From NCBI GenBank assembly GCA_025350425.1, contig JANXXW010000510.1:1-15161 (forward strand): 15,161 bases of DNA. The letters are read 5' to 3'. The translations under genes and the position numbers were made by a program. Under the pieces are notes generated by a model that was given only the letters and a program-made list of their open reading frames with translations, did no database searches and was not told the DNA's origin. Every line of letters begins with the position of its first letter. Within the stretch, counting starts at the first letter, position 1. Origin of the DNA: Rhodospirillales bacterium (lineage in GTDB: Bacteria > Pseudomonadota > Alphaproteobacteria > Acetobacterales > Acetobacteraceae). Below are positions 7,588-14,839 of the stretch, one piece after another.

Positions 7588-7608
7588 CCTCAACGTGGCC
7601 AGTTGAGG
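7588..7608. terminator. Hairpin spanning the stop codon of the small membrane protein gene
   Basis: CCTCAAC and GTTGAGG form a perfect 7-bp stem around a 7-nt loop, and the gene's TGA lies inside one arm. No T-run follows on the minus strand, so it may be a weak or Rho-assisted terminator or an RNA 3'-end stabiliser. Confidence 0.4.
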
Positions 7609-8069
7609 CGCGGCTCGGCGCGTTCGGACGGGCTGGGCCGCCCGATCGGTTCGTCGGACATGCGCCGTCGCGTCTCCCTACGATCTACTTCGGGTTGCAA
7701 CGGCGCGGGCGGGATCGGTGGCCTGGCCTGCTCGACGCGGGGCCGTGCCGGTGTCTCGGGGACCACATCGCTCTCCATCTCCCCGCGTCCCAACTCGCCA
7801 CGGCGAGCCATTCCGCGATCCAGCGTTCCGCGCTCCGGCATTCCGCGCTCCGGCTCGGGCAGCCGCAACGCCAAGCTGCGGATCTCGCCCTGGATCTCGT
7901 CCAGCCGCACCTCCACGCCCTCCAAACGGGACTTCACCCCGAAAACACTGAACGGCATCAATACGAACACCAACGCATACAGCAGCACCGGCACCGCGAC
8001 GACCAGCGGGACCCACCACGGAAGCCAGGGAGGGAGGGAGGAAAATGATGGCATCTCGTACCATAGCAT
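7590..8069 (-). CDS. Single-span membrane protein with Pro/Arg-rich cytoplasmic-type tail
   Basis: I do not recognise this gene. From ATG 8069 it has 159 residues. A hydrophobic, Trp/Pro-rich segment (about residues 13-45, PPWLPWWVPLVVAVPVLL then YALVFVLMPFSVFGV) should span the membrane once. It is followed by a short amphipathic stretch (KSRLEGVEVRLDEIQGEIRSLALRLPE) that may form a coiled coil. Then comes a tandem pentapeptide array of the pattern xxRGx (residues 73-97), and finally a Pro/Arg/Glu-rich disordered tail. The start at 8069 was chosen over the longer frame (8129) because the hydrophobic segment then sits near the N-terminus, a GGAAGG lies about 10 nt upstream, and it avoids overlap with the divergent aminotransferase gene. 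Topology and function are not determined. It probably sits alone on its strand, upstream of the NAD kinase gene. Confidence 0.6.
   Translation of the reverse strand: MLWYEMPSFSSLPPWLPWWVPLVVAVPVLLYALVFVLMPFSVFGVKSRLEGVEVRLDEIQGEIRSLALRLPEPERGMPERGTLDRGMARRGELGRGEMESDVVPETPARPRVEQARPPIPPAPLQPEVDRRETRRRMSDEPIGRPSPSERAEPRLNWPR
7779..7853 (-). repeat. Five-copy 15-bp tandem repeat encoding xxRGx
   Basis: Five consecutive 15-bp units encode PERGM, PERGT, LDRGM, ARRGE and LGRGE. The three units at 7809-7853 are nearly identical in DNA (a core of TTCCGCG.TCC.G on the plus strand), while the other two have drifted. The array lies in frame within the small membrane protein. Confidence 0.75.
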
Positions 8070-8146
8070 CGCCCCGCCCGCCTTCCACACCCTGGATTCG
8101 TCGCCCGCCCCATGCGATGTGCATGGCAAACTCCGCGAGAACTCCG

Positions 8147-9274
8147 ATGAAGCTGCTGATCCCCGGCCCGGTCACCACGAGGCCCGAAGTCCGTGCCGCA
8201 ATGGCGCGGGATTTCGCCCCTTGGGACAATGATTTCCGCGCCCTCAACGCCCGCGTGAAGCAACGATTGCTGGCCACCGCGCATGGCGATCCATCGACGC
8301 ACGTGGCACTCGCCATCCAGGGCTGCGGACATTTCGCCATCGAGGCGGCGCTTCGCACCTTCTTGCCACCCGGCGGCCAGATCCTGGTGCCCGTCGCCGG
8401 CAGTTACGCCGAGCGCATGGTCCGCCTCGCGCGCGAGGCCGGCCGGGTCGCGATCGAGCTGCCGGTGCCGGACGGCACCCACATCTCGCCCGCCGCCGTG
8501 GCCGCCGCCCTCGTGGCCAACCCCGGAATCAGCCATGTCGGCCTGGTCTACAGCGAGACCAGTTCCGGCATGATCCATGATCCCGTCGCGATCGGCGAGG
8601 TCGTGCGCGCCGCCGGGAAGCGCCTGATCCTCGATGCCGTCTCAGCCTTCGGTGCCCTGCCGATCGACGTCTCGGCGCATCCGGAACTCGACGCTTTGGT
8701 GTTCACGCCGAACAAATGCCTCGAAGCCATGCCCGGCATGGCGTTCGCCGTCACTAGCATCGCGCGCCTGCTCCAATCGGCCGGCAACGCCGGAAGCTGG
8801 TCGCTCGACCTTGCCGACATCCATGCCCAGAACCTGCGCGCCGGCCCCGGCGTGTTCCGCTTCACGCCGGCGGCCCAGGTGATCGCCAGCCTGGACGTGG
8901 CGCTGGACCTGCTCGACGCCGAGGGTGGCCAGCCCGCCCGCCTCGCGCGCTACCGCGCCAACGCGGCGGCACTGCACGAGGGCATGGAGGTAATCGGCCT
9001 GCATCCCTATCTCAGCCGACAGGCGCAAGGCCCGATCGTGCTCAACGTGGCGGCGCCCAACGATCCCGCCTGGAACCTGCAAGCCTTCGTGGACGGCCTG
9101 AAATCCCGCGGCTTCTTGATCAGCAACTTCTACAACACGGCCACCCCCAGCTTCCGCGTCGGCTGCATCGGCGCCGTGGACCCGGATGACATGCGGGAGT
9201 TCCTGGCCGCCACAGACGCCACGCTGCGCGACATGAAAATCCGCAACCGCGCACCCATCCGGCAGGCCGCCTGA
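8147..9274 (+). CDS. PhnW-like class V aminotransferase (2-aminoethylphosphonate-pyruvate transaminase family)
   Basis: This is a PLP-dependent fold-type I, class V aminotransferase of 375 residues. It resembles 2-aminoethylphosphonate-pyruvate transaminase (PhnW), with LLIPGPVTTRPEVRAAM at the start, WDNDF (26-30), D163 in ILDAVSAFGALPID contacting the PLP ring nitrogen, the Schiff-base lysine K190 in FTPNKCLEAMPGMAF, and FRVGCIGAV near the C-terminus. Within class V it looks closer to PhnW than to serine-glyoxylate aminotransferase, but the substrate is uncertain because no phnX or other phosphonate gene is nearby. ATG 8147 was chosen because MKLLIPGPVTT is the family N-terminus; ATGs at 8117 and 8123 are possible alternatives, and the frame stays open back to 8045. 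The stop overlaps the fhs start by one base (TGATG), so the two genes are translationally coupled. Confidence 0.8.
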   Translation: MKLLIPGPVTTRPEVRAAMARDFAPWDNDFRALNARVKQRLLATAHGDPSTHVALAIQGCGHFAIEAALRTFLPPGGQILVPVAGSYAERMVRLAREAGRVAIELPVPDGTHISPAAVAAALVANPGISHVGLVYSETSSGMIHDPVAIGEVVRAAGKRLILDAVSAFGALPIDVSAHPELDALVFTPNKCLEAMPGMAFAVTSIARLLQSAGNAGSWSLDLADIHAQNLRAGPGVFRFTPAAQVIASLDVALDLLDAEGGQPARLARYRANAAALHEGMEVIGLHPYLSRQAQGPIVLNVAAPNDPAWNLQAFVDGLKSRGFLISNFYNTATPSFRVGCIGAVDPDDMREFLAATDATLRDMKIRNRAPIRQAA

Positions 9275-10944
9275 TGTCGTCGGATCTGGAAATCGCCCGC
9301 GCCGCCACGCTGCGCCCAATCGCCGAAATCGCCGCCCGCGCCGGCATCCCGTCCGACGTGCTGGAACCATACGGGCGCTACAAGGCGAAGATCGGCTTCC
9401 CCTTCATCGACGGCCTGCAGGACCGCCCGGACGGTGCCCTCGTGCTGGTGACAGGGATCAGCCCCACTGCCGCCGGGGAAGGCAAGACGACCACGACGAT
9501 CGGCCTCGGCGACGCGCTGAACGCGGCTGGCGCCCGCACCATGATCTGCCTGCGCGAGCCCAGCCTCGGTCCCTGCTTCGGCATGAAGGGTGGCGCCACG
9601 GGCGGCGGCCGCGCCCAGGTCGGGCCGATGGACGAGATCAACCTGCATTTCACCGGTGACTTCCATGCCATCACCTCGGCCAACAACCTGCTGGCCGCCA
9701 TGTTGGACAACCACCTGTTCTGGGGCAACGCGCTGGGGCTGGACCCCCGCCGCGTCACCTGGCGGCGCGCGCTTGACATGAACGACCGCGCGCTGCGGGA
9801 CATCGTCGTCGGCCTCGGCGGCGGCACCAACGGCGCGCCGCGTGAGAGCGGCTTCGACATCACGGTGGCCTCCGAGGTCATGGCGGTGTTTTGCCTCGCG
9901 CGAGACCTCGACGACCTGAAGCAGCGCCTCGGCCGTATGGTGGTCGGCGCCCGCCGCGACCATTCGCTGGTCACCGCGCGAGACCTGAAGGCGGACGGTG
10001 CGATGGCCGCTCTGCTGCGGGACGCGCTCATGCCCAACCTCGTGCAGACGCTGGAAGGCTCGCCCGCTCTGGTGCATGGCGGCCCGTTCGCCAACATCGC
10101 GCATGGCTGCAACTCCGTGATGGCCACCCGGCTTGGCCTCAAGCTGGCCGACATCGTGGTAACGGAAGCCGGGTTCGGCGCCGATCTCGGCGGCGAGAAG
10201 TTCCTGGACGTGAAATGCCACTCGGCCGGACTCAAGCCGGCTTGCGCCGTCGTGGTCGCCACCGTACGCGCGCTCAAGATGCATGGCGGAGTGGCCAAGG
10301 CCGCCTTGGGGACGGAGAACACCGACGCGGTCCGCCGCGGGATCGCCAACCTCAGCCGCCACGCCGCTAACATGGCAAAGTTCGGCCTCCCCGTGCTGGT
10401 GGCGCTCAACCGCTTCACCTCCGATACCGACGCCGAGATCACGGTGGTGCGGGAGACAATGGCGGAGCAGGGCGTCGAGGTGTTCCTGTGTACCCATTGG
10501 TCGGACGGCGCCGCCGGAGCCGCCGGACTTGCCAGGGCGGTCCAGGCGCGCATCGCCGCCGGCACCGCACGGTTTCATCCGCTCTACCCTGACGACATGC
10601 CGCTCGCCGAAAAGATCCGCACGGTGGCGACTGAGATTTATGGCGCGGGCGGGATATCGATCCCCAATGCCGTTTCCAAGAAGCTCGACCGTTTCACGGA
10701 AGCCGGCTTCGGCCGGCTACCAATCTGCATCGCCAAGACTCAGTACAGCTTCAGTGCGGACCCCACGGCTCTTGGGGCTCCCGAAGGGCACGTTCTTCCC
10801 GTGCGGGACGTGCGGCTGTCCGCCGGGGCGGGGTTCGTTGTCGTCGTCACCGGCGACATTATGACCATGCCAGGGTTGCCGCGCGTGCCGTCGGCGGAAA
10901 CCATCGGCCTTGACGAAGCCGGCGAAATCGATGGGCTCTTCTAA
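9274..10944 (+). CDS. fhs: Formate-tetrahydrofolate ligase
   Basis: Fhs (ftfL) makes 10-formyltetrahydrofolate from formate, THF and ATP in the cytoplasm, linking formate to purine synthesis, the C1 pool and, in methylotrophs, the serine cycle. The 556-residue length is normal. The N-terminus matches the family (PIAEIAARAGI, LEPYGRYKAKI at 30-40). The nucleotide-binding loop is SPTAAGEGKTTTT (63-75). Further conserved stretches are REPSLGPCFGMKGGATGGG from about residue 95, the MDEINLHFTGDFHAI segment, and LDVKCHSAGLKP. No truncation or frameshift is visible. It is the second gene of a coupled pair with the PhnW-like aminotransferase and ends in a strong hairpin facing the convergent cytochrome c gene. 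Other serine-cycle or C1 genes (mtdA, fch, folD) are not in the window. Confidence 0.96.
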   Translation: MSSDLEIARAATLRPIAEIAARAGIPSDVLEPYGRYKAKIGFPFIDGLQDRPDGALVLVTGISPTAAGEGKTTTTIGLGDALNAAGARTMICLREPSLGPCFGMKGGATGGGRAQVGPMDEINLHFTGDFHAITSANNLLAAMLDNHLFWGNALGLDPRRVTWRRALDMNDRALRDIVVGLGGGTNGAPRESGFDITVASEVMAVFCLARDLDDLKQRLGRMVVGARRDHSLVTARDLKADGAMAALLRDALMPNLVQTLEGSPALVHGGPFANIAHGCNSVMATRLGLKLADIVVTEAGFGADLGGEKFLDVKCHSAGLKPACAVVVATVRALKMHGGVAKAALGTENTDAVRRGIANLSRHAANMAKFGLPVLVALNRFTSDTDAEITVVRETMAEQGVEVFLCTHWSDGAAGAAGLARAVQARIAAGTARFHPLYPDDMPLAEKIRTVATEIYGAGGISIPNAVSKKLDRFTEAGFGRLPICIAKTQYSFSADPTALGAPEGHVLPVRDVRLSAGAGFVVVVTGDIMTMPGLPRVPSAETIGLDEAGEIDGLF

Positions 10945-10955
10945 AAGCCCATCGA
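10928..10955. terminator. Hairpin at the fhs / cytochrome c convergent junction
   Basis: TCGATGGGCT (10928-10937) and AGCCCATCGA (10946-10955) pair perfectly over 10 bp around an 8-nt loop holding the fhs TAA stop. There is no T-run on the plus strand, but the minus-strand copy is followed by TTTC, so it could end transcription from either side. Confidence 0.6.
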
Positions 10956-10972
10956 GGGACCGGCAACGCGCC

Positions 10973-11572
10973 TTATAGCGCTTTCACGGCGGGTGCCGCG
11001 GGTGCTGCAGGCGCGGCACCCGGCGCCGGTGGCGTCGGCAGTGGCTCGGGGTTGGCGGCCAGCGTACGGAGGTAATCGATGATGTCGGCGCGCTTCTTCG
11101 GATCGGACAGGCCCGCGTAGCTCATCTTGGTGCCCGGCGCGTAGGTGCTCGGCTTCTTCAGCCATTCACTCAACTCGTCGAACGTCCACGGCCCGGCCTT
11201 CGCCTTGATGGCCGCCGAATACGAATAGCCCTCCATGTGCCCGTGCGGCGCGCCTACGATGCCATACAGGTTTGGACCCACGCCCGCCTTGCCGCCCTGG
11301 TTGAAGCTGTGGCACGCGACGCAGCCCTGAGACTTCACGCCAGCCTCGCCACGTGCGGGATCGGCCGACGCCAGCAACAGCTCCACCGGCGGATCGGGCG
11401 TGATGGCAACTGGCACTGCCGCCTTGTCGCTTTCCGGCAAGGCAGGCTGATATGCCGTCTTTGCGAGCTTTGTGGGAGAAACGAGCCCGTCGCCAAGCAG
11501 GGTGGCACCCATAAAAGCGATGCCAGCAACCAGCACGGCGGCGCACGCCTTGTTGAGTCCCAAACTGTCCAT
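10973..11572 (-). CDS. Membrane-anchored class I cytochrome c (CycM-like)
   Basis: This is a c-type cytochrome of 199 residues from ATG 11572. An uncleaved N-terminal anchor is likely (MDSLGLNKACAAVLVAGIAF and onward, residues 1-30), resembling CycM-type cytochrome c552, which carries electrons from the bc1 complex to an aa3 oxidase on the periplasmic face of the inner membrane. The single haem site is CVACH (84-88) in KSQGCVACHSF, and the axial methionine is probably M150 in PGTKMSYAGL. GVGPNLYGIVG and DYLRTLA near the last helix are typical of the fold. The C-terminus is a Pro/Ala-rich tail (about residues 177-199). ATG 11572 was chosen over the upstream extension (11635) because it starts directly at the family N-terminus and has GGAG 5 nt upstream. 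The gene diverges from hemB, a natural pairing with haem supply, and converges with fhs. Confidence 0.85.
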   Translation of the reverse strand: MDSLGLNKACAAVLVAGIAFMGATLLGDGLVSPTKLAKTAYQPALPESDKAAVPVAITPDPPVELLLASADPARGEAGVKSQGCVACHSFNQGGKAGVGPNLYGIVGAPHGHMEGYSYSAAIKAKAGPWTFDELSEWLKKPSTYAPGTKMSYAGLSDPKKRADIIDYLRTLAANPEPLPTPPAPGAAPAAPAAPAVKAL

Positions 11573-11577
11573 AACGT

Positions 11578-11581
11578 CTCC
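11578..11581 (-). promoter_or_regulatory. Ribosome binding site fixing the cytochrome c start
   Basis: GGAG on the minus strand lies 5 nt before ATG 11572 and supports that start over the 21-codon longer frame. Confidence 0.55.
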
Positions 11582-11697
11582 AGTCGCAAGTGTATTTCGA
11601 TTGTGGGACATGGCCGCCAGAGAGCGGTCTGTCAACGATATCTGGATACCAGCAACGTGATCGGGCCACTGCCAAACACCGCTTGGAGTGCCATTTA

Positions 11698-11709
11698 TTC
11701 AGTACTGAA
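11698..11709. promoter_or_regulatory. 12-bp palindrome upstream of hemB
   Basis: TTCAGTACTGAA is a perfect dyad, ending 14 nt before the hemB ATG and overlapping no gene. It may be an operator or an RNA hairpin near the ribosome binding site (GGAG, 11712-11715). No known consensus was recognised. Confidence 0.35.
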
Positions 11710-11723
11710 CCGGAGATCCCACG

Positions 11724-12695
11724 ATGCCCGCTTTCCCCGTAACCCGGCTGCGCCGCCTCCGTCGCACCGAATCCCTCCGCGACCTCGTTCGCGAGACGCG
11801 CGTGACCGTGAACGACTTGATCTACCCGATTTTCGTCGAGGAGGAGATCGACACGCCGGTACCGATTGCCTCCATGCCCGGCGTCTCCAGGATACCCGAG
11901 CGTGACCTGGAACGCGAGGTCGAAGCCATCGCGCGCGATGGGATCAAGGCGCTGTTGGTGTTCGGCGTTTCCCACCATAAGGACGCATCTGGCAGCGATG
12001 CCTGCCGACCCGATGGCCTCGTTGCGCGCATGGTGCGGGCGGCCAAGCGCGCGGCTCCGGATCTCGTGGTGATCCCCGACATCTGCTTCTGCGAATATAC
12101 CGACCACGGCCATTGCGGCGTGATCGAGCACGGACATGTCGACAACGACGCCACGATCGAGAACCTGGCCCGCCAGGCCATCGTCGCGGCCGATGCCGGG
12201 GCCGACATCATCGCTCCGTCGGCCATGATGGATGGCCAAGTGGCCGCGATCCGGGCGGGTCTGGACGGCGCGGGCCATGGCGAGATCCCCATCATGGCCT
12301 ACTCCACCAAGTTCGCGTCCGCGTTCTACGGACCGTTCCGGGCCGCTAGCGGGTGCGATCTCAAGGGCGACCGCAAGACCTACCAGATGGACCCGATGAA
12401 CGGGCGCGAGGCGCTGCTCGAATCGGCACTCGACGAAGCCGAAGGGGCCGACATGCTGATGGTCAAGCCCGGCCTGCCATATCTGGACGTACTGGCCCGT
12501 CTCCGCGATCGTACGTCGCTGCCGATAGCAGTGTACCAAGTGAGCGGCGAATACGCGATGATCAAGCTGGCCGCCGCCGCCGGCGCCATCAACGAGCGAG
12601 CGATCGTGCGCGAGACGCTGGGTGCCTTCAAGCGGGCCGGTGCCGATCTCATTTTCTCATACTTCGCCCGTGACATCGCACGCGAAGGCTGGTGA
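11724..12695 (+). CDS. hemB: Delta-aminolevulinic acid dehydratase (porphobilinogen synthase)
   Basis: HemB condenses two 5-aminolevulinate molecules to porphobilinogen, the first common step of tetrapyrrole synthesis, in the cytoplasm. The protein has 323 residues, a normal length. The two Schiff-base lysines are K196 in YSTKFASAFYGPF and K248 in MLMVKPGLPYLD. The metal site has the cysteine triad C121, C123 and C131 in DICFCEYTDHGHCG, as in zinc-dependent enzymes, rather than the aspartate-rich magnesium type known from Bradyrhizobium. GDRKTYQMDP (215-224) and YQVSGEYAMI (271-280) are further signatures. GGAG lies 8 nt before ATG 11724. It diverges from the cytochrome c gene across about 150 bp and converges with the ABC-F gene. 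Confidence 0.96.
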   Translation: MPAFPVTRLRRLRRTESLRDLVRETRVTVNDLIYPIFVEEEIDTPVPIASMPGVSRIPERDLEREVEAIARDGIKALLVFGVSHHKDASGSDACRPDGLVARMVRAAKRAAPDLVVIPDICFCEYTDHGHCGVIEHGHVDNDATIENLARQAIVAADAGADIIAPSAMMDGQVAAIRAGLDGAGHGEIPIMAYSTKFASAFYGPFRAASGCDLKGDRKTYQMDPMNGREALLESALDEAEGADMLMVKPGLPYLDVLARLRDRTSLPIAVYQVSGEYAMIKLAAAAGAINERAIVRETLGAFKRAGADLIFSYFARDIAREGW

Positions 12696-12733
12696 TCTGG
12701 CGCTCAGGTTTATCTACGTGATCTAGGCCCGTA

Positions 12734-12859
12734 CTCAGGCTTTAAGGCCGATATACGAACCGGTTTCTCCCGCAAGGCGAGCAAGGAAGAAAGCCCGGTT
12801 CTGGCCCCCGCCGAGCGGCAAGCTGCGCTTTATCGCTGGACCGCGCCCGAAAGCCTGAG
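12734..12859. repeat. Nested inverted repeats in the hemB/ABC-F gap
   Basis: CTCAGGCTTT (12734-12743) and AAAGCCTGAG (12850-12859) are perfect 10-bp complements. Inside them GAACCGG+TTTCT (12757-12768) pairs with AGAAA+CCGGTTC (12788-12801), 12 pairs with a 2-nt bulge. The 126-bp element could fold into a closed multi-branch RNA on either strand. No known RNA family was recognised and no insertion-type target duplication is seen. Confidence 0.5.
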
Positions 12860-12868
12860 CCGTCAGGC
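12853..12868 (-). terminator. Possible terminator at the ABC-F stop codon
   Basis: On the minus strand GCCTGA and TCAGGC pair over 6 bp around a CGGC loop, followed by TTTC. The arm includes the TGA stop. It shares bases with the right arm of the longer inverted repeat, so the two folds exclude each other. Confidence 0.4.
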
Positions 12869-14734
12869 GGAGGCGGCCTCCAGGGCTTCCTCCGCCTCCA
12901 GCCACTTGCTCTCCGCAACCTTGGCCTCGCGCTGCACCACGGATAACCGCATCCGCGCGGTGATAATGTCCTGCGCGCGACCCTTGGTGTAGAGTTTCGG
13001 GTCGGCCAGTTCGGCCTCGATCTTCTGCTTCTCGCCACCCAGGCGCGCGAGCAGCGCCTCGGCATCCTTCGCCTGCTTGCGCAACGGCGCCACGACTGCG
13101 CGCGCGTCGGCGCGGTCCTTGCGATCGTCGCCGCGCCGCGCCTGTTCCCTCGCCTCCTTGGAGGCCGGTCGCGCTCGTTCCAGCAGCAGCTTGCGGTAAT
13201 CGTCGAGGTCGCCCTCGTACGGCTTCACCATCCCGTCGCCCACCAGCAGCAGCCGGTCTGCCACGAGGTCCACGAGGTTCGGATCATGGGTGATCAGCAG
13301 CACCGGGCCGCCGAACGCGGCCAACGCCCGTACCAGAGCGTCTCGCGCGTCCAAATCCAAATGGTTGGTGGGCTCGTCGAGGATCAGCAATTGCGGCGCA
13401 TCCCGCGTGGCCAGCGCCAGTAGCAGCCGCGCCTTCTCGCCGCCCGAGAGCTTCTCCACCGGCGTCAGCGCACGGTCCACATCGAGGCCGAAGCGCGCCA
13501 GCTGTCCGCGCACCTGTTGCGCCGTGGCCTTGGGCAGCGCGCGCTGCATGTGGTCCACCGGCGTCTCGTTCATCGTCAGTTCATCGGTCTGATGCTGGGC
13601 GAAATAGCCCACGCGCAGCTTGCCGTTGCGGAACATCTTGCCCGAAATCGCATCCAGCCGTCCGGCGATGAACTTCGCCAACGTGGATTTTCCGTTGCCG
13701 TTGGCGCCGAGCAGCGCGATGCGGTCGTCCATGTCGATCCGCAGGTCGAGGTCGTGCAGCACGATTTGGCCGTCGTACCCGATATTGGCATGGTCCATGG
13801 TCAGGATCGGCGGCGCCAGTTCGGCGGGTTCGGGGAAGTTGAACCGGGTCGGTGCGTCGTCGATCACCGTCTCGATTTGCGGCAGCTTGGCGATCGCCTT
13901 GATGCGCGCCTGAGCCTGGCGGGCCTTGCTGGCCTTGTACCGGAAGCGATCCACGTAAGCCTGCATATGCGCCTTCTGGTCGGCGACCTTGGATGCGGCA
14001 CTCGCCAGTTGCGCCGCGCGCTCGGTGCGTATTCTGACGAACTCCTCGTAGCCGCCCGGCGTCAGGTTGATCTTGCCGTTGTCCAGATGTGCGATGGCCT
14101 CGACGCAGCGATCCAGCATTCCGCGGTCATGCGAGACGATCAGCGCGGCACCGGGATACCGCGCCAGCCAGTTCTCCAGCCACATGGTCGCTTCGAGGTC
14201 GAGATGGTTGGTCGGCTCATCCAGCAGCAGCAGGTCCGGCGCCGAGAACAGCGCGGTCGCCAGCGCCACGCGCATCCGCCAGCCGCCCGAGAAGGAATTG
14301 ACCGGGCGTGCCTGGGCCGCCGCGTCGAAGCCCAATCCGGCCAGGATCACGCCAGCGCGGGCCGGCGCGGTGTCGGCGCCGATCATCCGCAGGCGCTCGT
14401 GGATCTCGGCCATCCGCATTGGCTCGGCCACATCCGCCTCGGCCAGCAACGCCAGCCGCTCGGCATCGCCTTCCAGCACGATTTCGAGCAGGCTGCTCTC
14501 GCCGCCGGGGGCCTCCTGCTTCACCCACCCCATGCGGGAGCGGGCGTTGAGGCGAATTTCGCCGCCGTCCAGCGCCAGTTCGCCCGAGATCGCGCGCAAC
14601 AGCGTGGACTTGCCCACGCCGTTGCGGCCCACGAGTCCGATGCGCTTGCCCGGCTCGACCATGAGGTCGGCCTGGTCCAGCAGGGTGCGGCCGCCGAGGC
14701 GGATGGTGACGGTGCTAATGTTCAGGAGACTCAT
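12863..14734 (-). CDS. ABC-F ATPase (YheS/Uup-like)
   Basis: ABC-F proteins have two ABC ATPase domains and no membrane part; studied members act at the ribosome on stalled or initiating complexes. This one has 623 residues. Domain 1 has Walker A GRNGVGKST (36-44), signature SFSGG (147-151) and Walker B LLLLDEPTNHLD (168-179). An arginine/lysine-rich linker (about 235-285, with RFRYKASKARQAQAR) corresponds to the tRNA-contacting arm. Domain 2 has Walker A GANGNGKST (343-351), signature LSGGEK (429-434) and Walker B LLILDEPTNHLD (449-460). The C-terminus (about 525-623) is a charged coiled coil (LLARLGGEKQKIEAELADP), as in Uup and YheS; I lean towards YheS. All ATPase motifs are intact. ATG 14734 precedes MSLLNISTVTIR, a good family N-terminus. 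It diverges from ndk and converges with hemB. Confidence 0.92.
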   Translation of the reverse strand: MSLLNISTVTIRLGGRTLLDQADLMVEPGKRIGLVGRNGVGKSTLLRAISGELALDGGEIRLNARSRMGWVKQEAPGGESSLLEIVLEGDAERLALLAEADVAEPMRMAEIHERLRMIGADTAPARAGVILAGLGFDAAAQARPVNSFSGGWRMRVALATALFSAPDLLLLDEPTNHLDLEATMWLENWLARYPGAALIVSHDRGMLDRCVEAIAHLDNGKINLTPGGYEEFVRIRTERAAQLASAASKVADQKAHMQAYVDRFRYKASKARQAQARIKAIAKLPQIETVIDDAPTRFNFPEPAELAPPILTMDHANIGYDGQIVLHDLDLRIDMDDRIALLGANGNGKSTLAKFIAGRLDAISGKMFRNGKLRVGYFAQHQTDELTMNETPVDHMQRALPKATAQQVRGQLARFGLDVDRALTPVEKLSGGEKARLLLALATRDAPQLLILDEPTNHLDLDARDALVRALAAFGGPVLLITHDPNLVDLVADRLLLVGDGMVKPYEGDLDDYRKLLLERARPASKEAREQARRGDDRKDRADARAVVAPLRKQAKDAEALLARLGGEKQKIEAELADPKLYTKGRAQDIITARMRLSVVQREAKVAESKWLEAEEALEAASA

Positions 14735-14774
14735 GCGCGGGGTGTAACCGGCAGCGGCCCTCCGGTGGAAGGGG

Positions 14775-14801
14775 TTGCTGGCATGGGTCCCCTGTTATAA
14801 A
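14775..14801 (+). promoter_or_regulatory. Possible sigma70-type promoter for ndk
   Basis: TTGCTG (14775-14780) and TATAAA (14796-14801) are separated by 15 bp, shorter than the usual 16-18, about 40 bp before the ndk start. The match is fair and the placement is sensible in the ABC-F/ndk divergent gap. Confidence 0.35.
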
Positions 14802-14839
14802 GCCCCGCGCGACTGAGAATACACACAAGGGGCTTCGCC

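Noticed and set aside
9130..10578. Long open frame (482 codons) antisense to fhs
   Set aside because: It is a codon-bias shadow of a GC-rich gene: its translation shows no recognisable domain, while the plus strand encodes an unmistakable Fhs.
11166..12539. 457-codon minus-strand frame spanning the cytochrome c and hemB genes
   Set aside because: It crosses two well-supported genes and their shared promoter gap in a different frame, and has no family resemblance.
12734..12859. Signal recognition particle RNA or 6S RNA in the hemB/ABC-F gap
   Set aside because: The SRP RNA core (GGUCCGGAAGGAAGCAGCC-like) is missing, and the 6S-like fold cannot be established by eye, so it is left as an unassigned structured element.
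12734..12859. Short MITE-like mobile element
   Set aside because: The terminal repeats are perfect but short, no target-site duplication flanks them, and there is no second copy in this window.
12742..13065. 107-codon minus-strand frame running out of the ABC-F 3' end into the gap
   Set aside because: Arg/Pro-rich translation without homology features; most of it overlaps ABC-F in another frame.
13517..14800. Long open frame (427 codons) antisense to the ABC-F gene
   Set aside because: Low-complexity His/Arg/Gln-rich translation with no motif; the opposite strand has all ABC-F motifs.
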